Positions 46,919 to 60,100 are shown, counted from the first letter of the stretch. The stretch: DNA of 64,000 bases from Amoebophrya sp. A120 (GCA_905178155.1 CAJINV010000023.1:274722-338721), one strand, 5' to 3'. Translations and numbers: made by a program. Notes: generated by a model not told the origin, from the letters alone.

Positions 46919-48305
46919 ATGTTCGAGAAGAAGGACAACCTCATCCGAGAGAGGCCTCAGTCGACATCCAGCTCGGCGACACGAGGAGGAGAAAGTCCGG
47001 CCTTCATCATGTTCGACCTGCATGCTTCGCAAGTAGAAGTGAACTACTGCTCAGGGTATGATTTAATAAAGCCGGTAGTAAGTAGTTGTTTGCAGTTTGA
47101 TTGTTTTCGTTGTTGAGTAGCCATTAGTTTAGATGTTCTCTCATCCTGGAAGGGGACCGCAGAAGATCTGCGCATCTAAAGAGCCAGTAATTTGTCCTTG
47201 AAAGAATCTATATTCATGGGAAATACCGCAACTTGCACGACTCAATCTCCATCGACACAAAAATATATCATCTACTACAGGTACAGGTCGCCACGCGCAG
47301 TCCAACGTGTTCTTGGAGCAGGAAGCAAATTCCTGATTCTGCACGAGTTGTGGCATCACCCCACCGGCATCATGATGCAGGCGTTTTCATTTCCCGTCAA
47401 TTCACGCGGCGCGACATGAGGATCTTCACTTTGACGCAGCTAGTCTTCGCAACAAGATACTAGCCCTTCAAGGCCTGTGGTGCGTCTTGTTTGACAACTA
47501 CCTCCTCGGCCGTACTGTAAAAGTTCTGCCTCGCCGCGAAGCATCTTCTCCGCGTTGATGTCCATCATGCAAAGCACCTGCCCCCCACAAGATGGCCGAG
47601 GGCATCAACAACGTGTCATCTTCGCGAGATCGAGACCGTCGCGGCCTCCCGCCTAGGCTAACAAGAAGCTCAAGCCCATATCAACTGCAAAAATGTCTGG
47701 GTCTGGAAGATTCTGACACTTGTCATGCGCGTTTTGCATGAGCTGCGTTTTGCATGAGCCCTGATGCCTGTGATGCATGCCCTAGCAATACAGATTTTTT
47801 GAGTGCTTCTTGATGCCTATGCCGCATGACAAATGCCTTCTCAGCGTAGCAAAAATTGCATTCCCTTTGGTACTCATGCAATACAGATTTTTTTGGAAAA
47901 CAAACGCAGCATCACAAGTTGCATTCTTCCAGACCTAGACATTTTTACATTTGATAGTCCAGGAATGAAGCACATCTTCCACGTCGACAACGAGCACGAG
48001 ACGGACACCGCACGACGCATAAACATATTCATATGCATGGCAAAAATATCGTACTACTAGTGAAAATTGCATGACAAAATTTGCCAAGAAGAAGAAAAGT
48101 GGGATGTGTATTGCTGATTTCCCAGAAGATAGGCGCTTTCGATTTGTCATTCCTACCGGCAAAATTCCTAGTACTACGACTACGAGTGCGATACTTTTGC
48201 ACCGTATAATTCATATTTCGCATAGAAGCAACCTTTTTGCAGCTGGGGATGGAGCTTGGCTGCTGGAGCACCAGTGCCGGTTTTGTGAGTTACGTACTTG
48301 TTTAA
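46919..48305 (+). CDS. Partly resolved gene with two introner elements at its 3' end
   Basis: The last three segments, about 47592-47678, 47962-48031 and 48214-48305, join in frame across two introner elements and end at TAA 48303-48305 (RSSSPGMKHIFHVDNEHE across the first join, INIFIFRIEATF across the second). The same frame extends upstream from about 47374 (EDLHFDAASLRNKILALQG, then CVLFDNYLLGRTVKVL) but meets a TGA at 47557-47559. Either a 21-nt GT-AG intron removes it (47554-47574), or coding starts at ATG 47592. An earlier segment from ATG 46919 (MFEKKDNLIRERPQS) is plausible as a first exon, but its joins are unresolved. Family unknown. Confidence 0.4.
47679..47956. mobile_element. Introner element, family F1
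   Basis: 278 bp. TATCAACTGCAAAAATGTCT faces CATTTTTACATTTGATA. GCCCA (47674-47678) faces GTCCA (47957-47961). The interior holds TTGTCATGCG and tandem TTGCATGAG boxes. Frame preserved. Confidence 0.88.
48032..48208. mobile_element. Introner element, family F2
   Basis: 177 bp. TATGCATGGCAAAAATATCG faces GATACTTTTGCACCGTATA. ATTCA flanks both sides exactly. Frame preserved. Confidence 0.88.
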
Positions 48306-49060
48306 AGATGGACTAAGTCCGTGAAGATCATGAGACCACTACGTTTATCTCATCAGAAGCTTTTCAACATATCACGCATCCACCTAATGGACTATACGGA
48401 TTGCCTACTTTCGCAGACAAAGTAGAGCATGTGCACAAAGAAAGGAGAAGAAGAGAAACCACCAGGACCGATGAAAATACAATCAGATATGAAAAACCTC
48501 TTGGTTGATCTTTTGGCGACAACAATCAGCTTTTATCATGGCAATGTCTTATTTTCATACATCATGCGTGTCAAACATACATCCTACATGATCTACTAAA
48601 AGGATGACACACAAGAACTGCCACCTACATTATTGGTTTTGCTTTTCGTTTTTTTTTCGAATGAGGCTGAAAGGAATATCATGTAGGGAAATAGCTCTTG
48701 CACGCCGAACGGTGAAGGTGAACACAGTCACAATGCTTTAAAATTCTTTTGTGTCCCCTCACACGGAGACGACATTTTTTAGGTTGAAAATCGACGTTAG
48801 GGTCGTGCAAAAATCTCAATAATCTAGACGAGTCAGGTCCGTCTCGGGCAGAAAGTTGATTGTAATGTGGCAGCGCATGTTGCACCACTACCACAAGCAC
48901 ATCAGCCTCACCTTTCCTTCGCGAGCCAAAAAAGGATGAACTTACTCATTACTTGTTTTTCGAAAAAATAGAAAAGTCTGAAGCTCATCAACCTCTCAAC
49001 TTCAAGTAGAATTCTTTTGTGTCCCTTCAAACCACGACGACATAGCTTGTTGCATATTCT

Positions 49061-49082
49061 TCCGTAGCCATTTTGGCTCAAG
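49061..49082 (+). other. Dinoflagellate spliced-leader relic
   Basis: These 22 nt match the conserved dinoflagellate spliced leader: T, then CCGTAGCCATTTTGGCTCAA, then G. The following bases are AAGCGTCGGG, not GT, so this is not an SL RNA gene donor. It looks like the 5' end of a trans-spliced mRNA that was copied back into the genome. The downstream frame from ATG 49138 (MDEWRSLW) is only 17 codons, so any retrogene body has decayed. Confidence 0.85.
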
Positions 49083-49557
49083 AAGCGTCGGGTAAAAAGA
49101 TTTGTTTTGCTTTGATAAGTTACGGCATTTTTATCATGGATGAATGGCGGTCGTTATGGACCAAGACTGACAATGAAGTCATCGTGTGAAGGCTCGACTT
49201 CTTTTCTCTGGCTGCGTACATCTGAATTTTAGTACCAGTCCCTAGTCATTGACATCATCTGTACGGTGGAGAAACTTGGTCGTCTTGATCCGAGATCCCC
49301 TCCCTCCATCTTAAGCACTTCTTCAACGCACGACTGAAGTCTACGTTCGATTCCACCTTTCTACGGGACATCTACTCATCCCCTTGATTAATTGATCGTC
49401 TTGCAGTTGCGCGCCAGTCTGCTTGTTTTCCCCGAAGAACAAAAAGAAAAAAGTGCGGACACACGACGAAGGAGGTACCCCCTCCTGGAGCAGAATCAGC
49501 AGAATTTTGTCCCCTCACACGACGAGGACATTTAGGATCAGAGGTTGCTGCAAATTT

Positions 49558-49640
49558 TTCTTCTGTGGTCTGTTGAAAGCATATTCTTCTGTGGTCTGTT
49601 GAAAGTATAAATTATTCTGTGGTCTGTTCAAAGAACGAAA
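49558..49640 (+). repeat. Short tandem repeat, three copies
   Basis: TTCTTCTGTGGTCTGTTGAAAG occurs twice and a third copy reads ATTCTGTGGTCTGTTCAAAG, at a period of roughly 26-29 bp. Confidence 0.7.
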
Positions 49641-51192
49641 GCTCTGTCAATCCATTTTCTGTACCTCCGCTGAAACGAAAACTGCAAGAGAAGTTTTGAA
49701 GAACGAAAAGCGAAGTATCTTTCCACGTTAGTTTGAGACCTGGCTACGTGCTGACCCAATTGCGTTGTGTGTGTTCTGCGCTGATGAGCATTCAAAATGG
49801 AGTGGAACACGCCGGTTACTGTCCCGGTCTGCTAGATGATACGAAGTTCTAAGGCACAGGACCACGACGTATGTGTCGCTGAAACCAGGGTATTTGAGTC
49901 TATTTCATCGCTATTCCAGTAGCGCTGGGTACTTGATCGTGCAGAAGGCACGGCAGATGAGAGATGACGAAAAATAACACCTCGGAAACGTCGGTTCATC
50001 ATTGAAATAGTGCGTATTCATTGCTAGAAACGATGGGCTACTCGTACTCATTGCAGAAGCCTCACCTCCCAAAGATATAACTCGATCGTCTGCGTTTTCA
50101 CGTGCATTCTCTCGTCCAGAAACATTCTTTCACAGAACCCACTAAGTAAATCGCCCGAATGTTCTTTTTTGTACTCCCACACGAATAGACTTAGACGAAA
50201 AAATCACGTATAGAAGTAGTGTGGGTGTTCACGTTGTAGTATGCGTGGTCTTCCGCTCCTTCCCCGTAGTATTGACAGTCGCATGATGTTGGATCGATCA
50301 GTTATTAGTAGCTCGTTTCGTTTTGACCAAGGGAAGAGAGATCATCGATTGCGCTCGAGAAGTCGGGAGGCAGTTACGTACTTGGCATCACCACTGAAAG
50401 GAAGCCGACGTTCTTTTGAAGATCGGAAGCGTAATATGAATCTCATCTAGGAGTGGATCAGGCCCTTTCGACCGACTTTCAAAACAATGAAAATAGACTT
50501 CTTTTTTTGGTCTGCACCCGGGTTGGCGGTTGATGTGGTGTGGAGAGAGTTCGTTCATCGATAATTGAGCTGTACTTAGAAAGATGCGACAACAGAAGTA
50601 CAGTCTGACTCTGGTACAGCTCTTCTAGCGACGCGGTTCTCCTTTACGTGGCACAGGTTATTCGTTGCGGCCCGACAAGAATACCAGGACCGCCACTTCG
50701 ACGTGGTTCCTCCAGTGTTGCTGAGCCAGTGGAGGCCGAGCATCAACCGCGTTGTGAGCTACTCTCTCATCGGGCTCCTGCAGCGAAGCTCCGGTTCCCC
50801 ACCCCGCAGGGTGACTTCGTTTTCCGCGTTCCCTCATTATTTAACTCCGTGGTCGTTGAGGAGAGCGTCTTTATTTCGCGATCTCGAGTGGACTTTCAGC
50901 TGCCGCGTCGTTGCCAGTAGAGGACCGCGACTCCAGCGCTGCAACACGAAAAACCGCAAGAGCAGCGCGACGAAGGACCACACGGAAGCAGGAGGCGACG
51001 TGCTCGCCCTCGTGATTTTTGCGGCAGCTTGTTGCTCCTACGGCTGGTACGAGGCAGTCGGACTACCTCCACGTGAACGAAGGACCGACTGGCCGAACTT
51101 TGCCTTCGCCGCCCCAGCCGACGATCTTCTTCTACCCTCGGACAAGAAGCACTTGATCCCACCCGCACTACCCCCACCACCACCGACCCACC

Positions 51193-54100
51193 ATGGCGAC
51201 CGCCGGTACGCGGAAGACCCGCAAGACGGGCATGATGGCGATGTCCGAGGAGGAGAAAAGGAGAAACAGCATGGAATTGCTGGAAGAGGAGAAAAAAGCC
51301 ACCGACTTGAGTATGAATCTGTCAGGATTGAAATCGTCAAAGTTGAAATGGTTTGTCATGCATAAAATGCAAGGCATGAAGTGCCTGTCCTGCTGGGATG
51401 GCAAGTGAGGCAGATTGTGAGCCTATTCAGGGTTCGGGATAGAGTTGCCAAAGGAGCATGACAAAAGCACTTCTCTGTGCCCAAACAGCATGACAAATTG
51501 GATTTTGGTGCTCCGAAAATTTGTATCCATTTTATGCATGACAAATTATTTCAACTTTGTCGATTTCAAACCTGACGCTTCCATATTGATTTTCGACCTC
51601 GTGCGGTCCGGCACGCTTTTAGAAGAGCTCGACCAGGTTGATGTCACCCTCCTGCCAAAAATCAAGGACGTCTTCCAGAACACGCCGTTCCTCTGCGCCG
51701 CCGAATGCAAGAAAACGGACATCATGGCGTTTTTACTCGGGATATGAACTGCAAAAGTTAAAGTATCGTACTCGTATAAATGCATGACAAATTCTCTCAG
51801 CGTGAGAAATGAAATTTGCAATGCGGATTTACGTTGCGAAAAAAACTTGCGGTGCGTGACTGCAATACGAGTGCGATGCTTTTGCACTTGATACGGGAAG
51901 CAGGTATCCGAAGTCGGAGAAGTGTGTGCGAATACGGGCAACACCGCGTTGCATCTGTCCGTTTTGAACGGAAATTTTGCCGGTGTGGAGCTGCTGTTGG
52001 GAAAGAAAGCCGAGCTGAACATCGCAAATAACGTCGGGTGGACACCGGTAATTATGATTTTGAAATTCAATCTCAAACAGCAGCTGAAAATGCAAAATTT
52101 AAAGTTTTTGGAAGGCTTACATTCTGTACCTGTGCCATGGTGTGAATTTCGTTTCTCTGCTACTAGAAAGACTTGCTCAACATTGCTCGCTGAAAAGAGA
52201 TCTATTCCGTTTTCCGAAAAAAAACAGCACCAAACATCAAAACCAAGGTTTTCCTCGCAGTTGCGCACAACCAGCCACAGTTGCTCACCTCGTTGATCCA
52301 GGCCAAGGCCGACTATGCAATGCAAAAGTATCGTACTCGTATAAATGCATTACAAATTAGTCCAGCACTACAAATTCAAATTTGTAATGCTGATTTACCT
52401 TGAGGAAAAGATTTGTAATGCATAAATGCAATTACTACGAGTGCGATACTTTTGCACTGGATACCGACATCGCCAACGCCATCGACCAGGACGGCAATAC
52501 ACCCTTGCACCTCGTATCAAACGCAAATATGTCTGGGTCTGGAAGATTGATTCCGAGGTCTGTCATGCAGTTTGTCCAAGCTCCACCAAGTCTGGAATGC
52601 AGGGCCTAGCATCACAGGATCTGCAGCCCCTCTGTGATGCCTGTTTCGCATGAGAAATGCCCTTTCAGCATGGCGTGAAATGTTGCGCACCTTTTGCAAG
52701 TCACGCAACACAGATTTTTGCATGATCCGGAACATGCATCGCAAGTTGCATCCTTGCAGAGGCCCCAGACATATTTGCAATGCATAGCTCGCTTGCCAGT
52801 ATAACAACGTCGATTTGACGTCCCAACTAGTCCTCAACCAAGCGAACCCGGACGCAAGGAATTTCGACGGCCTCACCCCCCTAGACAACGCGCAGGAGCA
52901 CGAGATCTGCAAGGCTTTTCTCCGGGAGGTGCTGGCGCAGAACCAGCAGTTGATCTACGCGGCGCGGGACGGTGACACCACGAAAATCACGGAGATACTA
53001 GAAGACAACCCGTTACTGGTCAGGTTAGACAAGCGGGTAGACGGGATGTCCGCTTTGGAGTGGGCGGTGATGATATGCAACGAAAAAACTTAAACTGTTT
53101 CCCTGTGGTGATTTTGCACAATCTGCATCACAAGTTTGTTACGCATGACACGGAAAATCTTTAATGCGGGGTTCCAAAGGAAAAACACAGCTAGAAATCA
53201 ATTGTCTTGCATGTGTGGCATGACACACACTTGTGCGATCCATTTTCTGCATCACAAGTTCACAGTGAGGCATTTTCTTCTTGCGATAGATGAACGGGCA
53301 CTATGAAGCCGTGCAAGAACTGGTGTCCAGTGGCGCGTACTGCAACATCCCAAGTCTGCAGAACTTTTTGAAGGTATAAAGTACTTATCAGATTTCAGAA
53401 GTTTGTCATGCCCATGCGCTGCGTCCTGCATGAAATTTTTGTGTCATGCTAGGTATCCTAACACTTCTAAAGATACGCTTTTCAATTTCACATCTAAACA
53501 AAAAATAGGTAAACGTCGACGACAATGAGACGCAGGATATGGTTCTCGAGGCCCTTTCCTGGAACGAAAATCTCCAGCTGGCCCTGAAGCAGGCCAACTG
53601 GGATGTGGCGTACACGTTAGTCGACAAGTCTGCCTGTGTTACTTCCCAGGAACCCTTTACCGGCCGCACGCCCCTGCACATCGCGTGCTCCCACCTGCAG
53701 GAGGAGTGTCCGTTCGACCTCGTGTCGCTGTTAATCACGAAAAAATCGGACCTGACCGCCCGCGATGTGAACGGATGGACGCCGCTGCTCTGCGCGGCCA
53801 ACGAGTATCAAATGCAAAAATGTCTGGGTCTGGAGGGATCCAACTTGTGATGCATGTGGCGGATCATACAAAAATCTGTGATGCGCGACTTGCAAAAGGT
53901 GCCAATTTTTGGTCATGCTGAGAGGGTATTTCTCATGCAGAACAGGCATCACCAATGGGCTGCAGATCCTGTCATGCTAGGTCCTGCATTCCAGACTTGG
54001 CGGAGCTTGGAAAAACAGCATGACAAACTCCTGGACTCATCGAGACCCAGACATGTTTGCATTTGATAACGAGGGCCACTACACCACCTGCGCGTGATAT

Positions 54101-57100
54101 CCAAGAAAAAAACGTTGTTAGTGTAAATTTGTGATGCGTAGTAACATGCAAGATGATTGCGTCGTAAGGCTCATTAAAGGACGTTTTCGCGTACTATCTG
54201 CGCATGACAAGTTTTTGCTGTCATGCCAGACAAATTTGTAATGCTGGTCCTCCAAAAAAGTTACACCTACCACGTTTTTTTCTTGGATACGTGTATTCTG
54301 AAGCACGCGACCATGCAGACCCCGGCGCCACCACCGGGGCAGACGCAGGAGAAAGTCACGGTCGCGAACTCGGTGCTGCAGCCAATATTGAGAGCAAAAT
54401 CCCCCGTCCCCATGTCGAAAGGGTATGTTTCCGAAAATTTGTGATGCTGATTTGAGAGCACAAATCACGTCTGTCTTGCAAGAAGACAAGCGCAGAGGCT
54501 TCCGCGCCATTATGGAAGCGATTATTTGGCATGCTGTTGGCCCTAGGGGGCAGCCGTTTGAAATGCTAAACAACTAGACCCAAACGCCCCTACCTAGGCT
54601 GAGGGTCTGGATGCGCTGCCTTATTACAAGACAGCGCGCATTTACGTACGGAAATCCAGCATCAGAAACTTCGTCTCGATATGTGGAGGGGGGATTTTTC
54701 CTCACGATAGCCAAACTTCGAAAACGTGTCGCCAATATCAACGGCCATCATGCGGGACGATGTGGTTCTAATCCGGATATGCATTGCAAAAGTATCGTAC
54801 TCGTGTAGTACTTGCAGTTCTGCATATACAAATCTAAATTGTTAAGCTGAATCCGCATTGCAAATTCAATTTGTAATGCTGAGCAAATTTGTATTGCAAT
54901 TTGTACCAGTACGAGGCTCTTGCAATCCATACCGGATCTTCGCCGATCACGTGGAAATGAACAAGGACTCTTTTGCGCGGATGGAGCTCGCACCCTGGAC
55001 CGATTTGGCAGGAGAAGGGGGGAAGCCGGCAGTGGCCTTTTTGCTCTTTCACACCATGAGCTTCCAGTTCAAGTGCGAGGTAACTATGATACGTAGACTG
55101 AATGGCTCGATTTGTTCAGCGTGTAATTGCGGTCTTGAAACCTGTTCATCCGCCGTGAATACTTGATTTTGGATGCACATGCAGAAAAGTGCATCACAGA
55201 TCGTGTGTTGTACCTAAGTAGCAATACACATTTTTCTGTAAATACAAATCAGGTAAAGCAAATTACGCCGTACGTGATGAAGTGCGCCACTAACGCGTTG
55301 CAGAGGTCACACCTATCCCACGGGAAAATTTAACACCTAGGTTGTCTACTAGGAATGTCGCTTGTTGTGTTGCAGTTTTTGCAAAGCCAAACAGGTGGCT
55401 ATAACAATTGTGCCTTCTGCAGCACAAACAGGCGATCCTTTGCAAATTGTAGAAGGAATCGTGATCTCTGAGCATAGGTTTTATTTAAGTTGATTGTCGA
55501 GCAAGAGCAAGATTGGTAAAATTTTCCCTGGCACATTTTCGCAAAAGAGAACACTTCCGAACAGCAAAAGCCATCTTGGAGGCCACTGCACCGGCAGACG
55601 AATACGAGAAAGTCAATTGGGAGAGGGTATAAACTGAATAAATTTAAATCCTGCTGCTTGAAACAATTTTTTTGTCATGCGGAACTGGGTACGGGAACAA
55701 TGAATTCGACTACATGCGGGCTTGTGCATGTGAATGTTGTACCACTAGCAATATTCTTATAGAGGCCGTGCGATTAATGGACCCCCTTTTCGGTACCGAA
55801 AAGGGGGGGGTAGGTGCGGTCGGTCATCTGGCCGCATCCAAAAATGGTCGCGTCCCTCCGGACCCGACCGATTTTCGGAATTTAAAAATCGAAAACGCAA
55901 ATGCGTAACTCCCCCAACCCGGCGAAATAAGTTCTGTTTTGTTTTCAGCGGTTTCTCAGCGGTTATAATCTCTGCTGCTGCGGTTCCTGCAGCGGCGTGG
56001 CTGGAAGTAGAACAGAACGAAACAGAACAACATAAGTTTCGTGGGGCGCACACAGCGCGCGCGTGGATTGGCTTATGTTTGCAACAACGCAAGAAGCATC
56101 AGGCGCACGCCGTGCGCGCGCAAACTGAAAAAAAAAAAATGCCGCGCGCGCCGCGTGCGCGCGGCGAAGAGCATGCGTCGTGCATGGCTATGTCAGGACG
56201 CTGCGAAGCATTTGCACACAGCTGGAGCTGGCTTCGTGCAGTTCGATGCACTTCTACTTCAGCAGGCCCACTGCGAATACGAGAAAGTCAATTGGGAGAG
56301 GGTATAAATTGAATAAATCCTGCTGCTTCATCAGTTTCATTGCATAAACGAAAAAAACAAACTTTTTGTCATGCGGAACTGGGTAGGGAAACAAATTGTT
56401 TCCCTACCCAGCCCGCATATTTATAGTCGAGTTCATTGTTTAACAATGAACTCGACTATAAATATGCGGGCTTGTGAATCATGCGAACGTACCACGAGCA
56501 ATATTTTCAAGTAGAATCGCCACCAGAATTTCATGTGATATATGTGATCGTTCGCACGTTTTCAAAATAAAAGTGCTGTACAAACTCCATCTCTGTCAGG
56601 TATTCAGCCAAGCCCCGGACAAATTTAAAGAGCTGTTGGAGTTCGAGCTGGAGGTGGCCGTGCGTGACAGCCGACCGAAGGCAAAAGCAAAGGGCAAAGC
56701 GACCGGAAACAGCAGCACAACGTCACCCGCCAAAGCTGCGCCGGCGGTTACGAAACAAGAGACGGAGAAGAAGACAAACCGGAAAGGAAGTCTCACGGGT
56801 GACATATCGAATGCAAAAATGGCTGGGTCTGGAAAAGTGCAACTTGTGTTGCTTGTCTAGCATTCCTGAAAAACCTGTCTTGCATGAGCAGCAAAAGAAC
56901 AGCTTCCTCGGTCAGGCAAAAACGCAATTTGTAATGCGTGCTAGGCATCAGAGAGCGTCCCATAAACTTGTCATGCTTGGCTGCGATTGCTAGCGCTACT
57001 TCAATCATCCGCAATTCAGCATCACAGGTTTATTCCAGACCCAAACATGTTTGCATTTGATACGACAAGAAGGGTGACAAAAAACGAAAAACAGGTGAAG

Positions 57101-60100
57101 AGGAAGACATCATGGCCGGTTTTTTCGGCAGCATGCAGAAACTCAGGTGTCACACCTTACCGACAATCTGCAAAATCGACGCGGAATATTACAAGCTGGG
57201 CAAGGTATGAAAATGAAAACGTGGTTTGGTTGCTGTTTTGTCATGCAGGAATCATTCCCATTCACACCTAAAGTACTGGAAAACAAGAGGCTCATCATGA
57301 TGCTGAAGGAAATCGCGAAATTACAGTTCGAAAAAATATTACTGATCCACCCACGCCCTATTAAACACACCACAACAGAAAGAGCAAACCCAGTTGCTGA
57401 TGAGTCCGAAGATCTGCACGTCGGTGGCCATTATGAACTGCAAAAGTATCGTACTCGTACAATAAATGCATGACAAATTTCCTCAGCATGAGAAGTAAAA
57501 TTTGTAAATGCGGGTTTGCCTTTAAAAAAAGATTTGTAATGCATGATCGCAATACGAGTACGATGCTTTTGCAGTTGATAGCCATCGAGCTCCTCCTAGA
57601 GCGCCGCGCGGACCCGAACATGTTCGACGTGGTCGGGCAAACACCGTTATCCAATGCAAATATGTCTGCGTCAGGAAGAATGCAAGTTTGTCATGCTTGT
57701 GTCACATGGCTCTTGAACCTGTAATGCGTGAGCAGGAAAATAAAAGCCTCTTACCTGTCATTGGTAAATGTAGTTTGTCATGCGTGGCTGCTTATTGCAA
57801 TGCTCCAACAATTCATATCAAATTACCATCACAAGTTTCCAGACCCAGACACATTTCTTTGCACTGCATAGCCGTTATTTTTCCACGCAGGAAAGGATTT
57901 GGGCTTGGACAAGTTTGACTCGCAGAACTCCCGATCCGCGTTCTTTTCCGACTCCAACTCTCAACCCGGATCGCCAACCGCAGGAGGGGGATCGTCCCCA
58001 CGAAGCCCGAAATCCCCGAAGATGCTGCGCGGAACCGTTTTCGGCGAGCTGCAATTACGGCACGCCGCGGCGAACGAGAAGCGCGGGCAGTACCAGACGG
58101 AGTTACGGAAGAAGGACTACGCGACGGCCTTGGACAACGCCAGGGAGGCGCGCATGATCGTGAAGCAGCTGCTGATCAGCGGCGCGGACTGTAATCTGAA
58201 GGACAACGCGGGGCGGAGGGCAATTGACTTCGCGAAGTATCCTGAGTAAAAATGTCCCCAACCCAGCAGAGTTGTGATGCAAAGCTGCATGCCAAAATAA
58301 AAAGTTTCTCATGCGGAGCCCCATGAGAACCATTTTGTAAGCCTGTTTTGGAATTTGTGATGCTAGAATCAGCATGATATGCTACATCTATGATGCTTCG
58401 GAACTAGCTAAACAGGATTACACAACGAGGAGAAACTTGTCATGCGAAACAACCAGAGGTGGCTGATTTGTGTAGCCGATTTTTCATCTTGACTCTGGTG
58501 TGGGGACATTTTTACTCAGGATACGAAGGACCCGGTGATCAAGCAGATGCTGCGGGTGGCGCAGGTCGAGAAGACGAAACTGTACGCTTTGGAGAGCATG
58601 AATCTGCAGATTTTGGAGCTGCGGGTCGAGGGGTTGCCGATGAACAAAGAGTATCAACTGCAAATACGTCTGGTCCTGGAAACTTGCAATGCTGGGCCGG
58701 GATGAATAGTGAATCCTCTGTAATGCACAGCCAAGCATGAGAAATATGTGCGCTGCTTAGTGTTGCGCTTTCCGCAAGACAAGCTGCGTCGTTGCGAGAC
58801 AAGTAAAAGGGTTTCTTCTTGGATACGCATCACAAACTCTTCAGTCATACTGGACAAGCATGACAAACCTTGCATCCTTTCAGACCCAGACATTTTTGCA
58901 CTGCATAAAGGGCCGAAGTTTCTCATCGCACGGCTGGAGGATCTATCCACAGTAAGTTTCCCGTACACGTACAAATGCGGTTTCCGCATGACAAAACTTG
59001 GTTTCAATCCTAGTCCAGCATGACAAGTTGGGCTCTGCAAAGTTGGGCTCTGCAAGGTAGCGAAATTTGTCATGCATTTCGTACATGCACAGGAAATTTA
59101 CATTGCATATGATCTGTTTCGAAAAATCGGGTTGTCGGTCATAAACAGGGATGATATGAAACTGCACAATAAACTCTTCTTCCTTTCATTTGTACGGCAT
59201 GAACAGCAACACAAACTGCAGCACATGTGGATTCTGTACATGAGAAATTCATGCGCCTAGAAGTGTCGTTTTGTTTATTAAGCCGCTTCCGGAATCCGAG
59301 TCTGTCATGCAAACTGTGCCTTGACGAGGGAAGAGGAAGTGGTCAGCCTCAGCGCTATAGCCTTGGACTTTTGCATGACAAACGATGGGGGACGAGGGGT
59401 TGTGCAATCTCATAAATGATGACGACGACCCAGACGTGACCGACATTAGAATCCCGGTCGGCAGCGTGGACCAGAAGCCGCTTGGGTAAGAACTTACTTA
59501 CCATTTTATAAGCGAAATACGCATGAGAAAAGAGTGCACTGTAGTTCATCCAGCATGACAAATGAATCGACTTTTTTAAAATTACAAAAACGCAGGTACG
59601 CCATTGTGCGGCTGCAGAATCAGACTCCGAAGATATCCTGTGCAAGAAAAGTATCGTACTCGTACAAATGCTAATGCAAGTCTTGCATTACAAATCTTGT
59701 TTCCAAGGAAAATCTGCATTACAAATTTTATTTCTCATGCTGAGGAAATTTGTAATGCATTTGTACGAGTTGCGACACTTGTTTTGCAGTTCATAGAAGA
59801 ACCGCTTCAACGAGATTCAGGATGTGCTTGACCACTGCATGTTGTACAACGAAAAGACGTATCAAATGCAAACATGTCTGGGTCTGGAAACTTGTAATGC
59901 TGAGTTGTGAATAGTGAATTCTCTGTAATGCACAGCCAGGCATGGGAAATATTTGCGCTGCTTAGTGTTGCGCTTTCCGCATGACAAACTGCGTTTTGCA
60001 TAACAAGCAAAAGGGTCTCTTCTTGAGCACGCATCACAAACTCTTCAGTCATGCCAGAAAAGCATGACAAACCTTGCAGCATTCCAAATCCAGACATATT

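Larger units (their letters stand above)
48306..51192. other. Long gene-free stretch
   Basis: No coding exon recognised. It contains the spliced-leader relic at 49061-49082. A box TTTTGTCCCCTCACACG or variant recurs near 48749, 49012 and 49506, and a short tandem repeat lies at 49558-49640. A long frame at 50703-51365 overlaps the start of the ankyrin gene and is not called. Confidence 0.45.

Noticed and set aside
49061-49160. Functional SL RNA gene
   Set aside because: The leader is followed by AAGCG instead of a GT donor, and no SL RNA body or tandem copies are visible.
50703-51365. Open frame of 220 codons overlapping the ankyrin gene start
   Set aside because: It reads in another frame through the leader and exon 1 and into an introner element, has no motif, and conflicts with the well-supported exon 1.
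54431-54709. Strong-looking donor GTATGT at 54431
   Set aside because: It lies within the inverted repeat of the element at 54386-54709, whose exact GCCAA duplication gives the in-frame join.
57205-57248. 44-nt GT-AG intron with a following exon
   Set aside because: That exon would put the next ankyrin segment out of frame. A single intron 57205-57378 keeps the frame and has a normal length.
59391-59485. Start codon MGDEGLCNLIN before the DDDDP stretch
   Set aside because: The sequence lies in the 3' stem of the introner element at 59155-59414; the element-based join gives a continuous frame.
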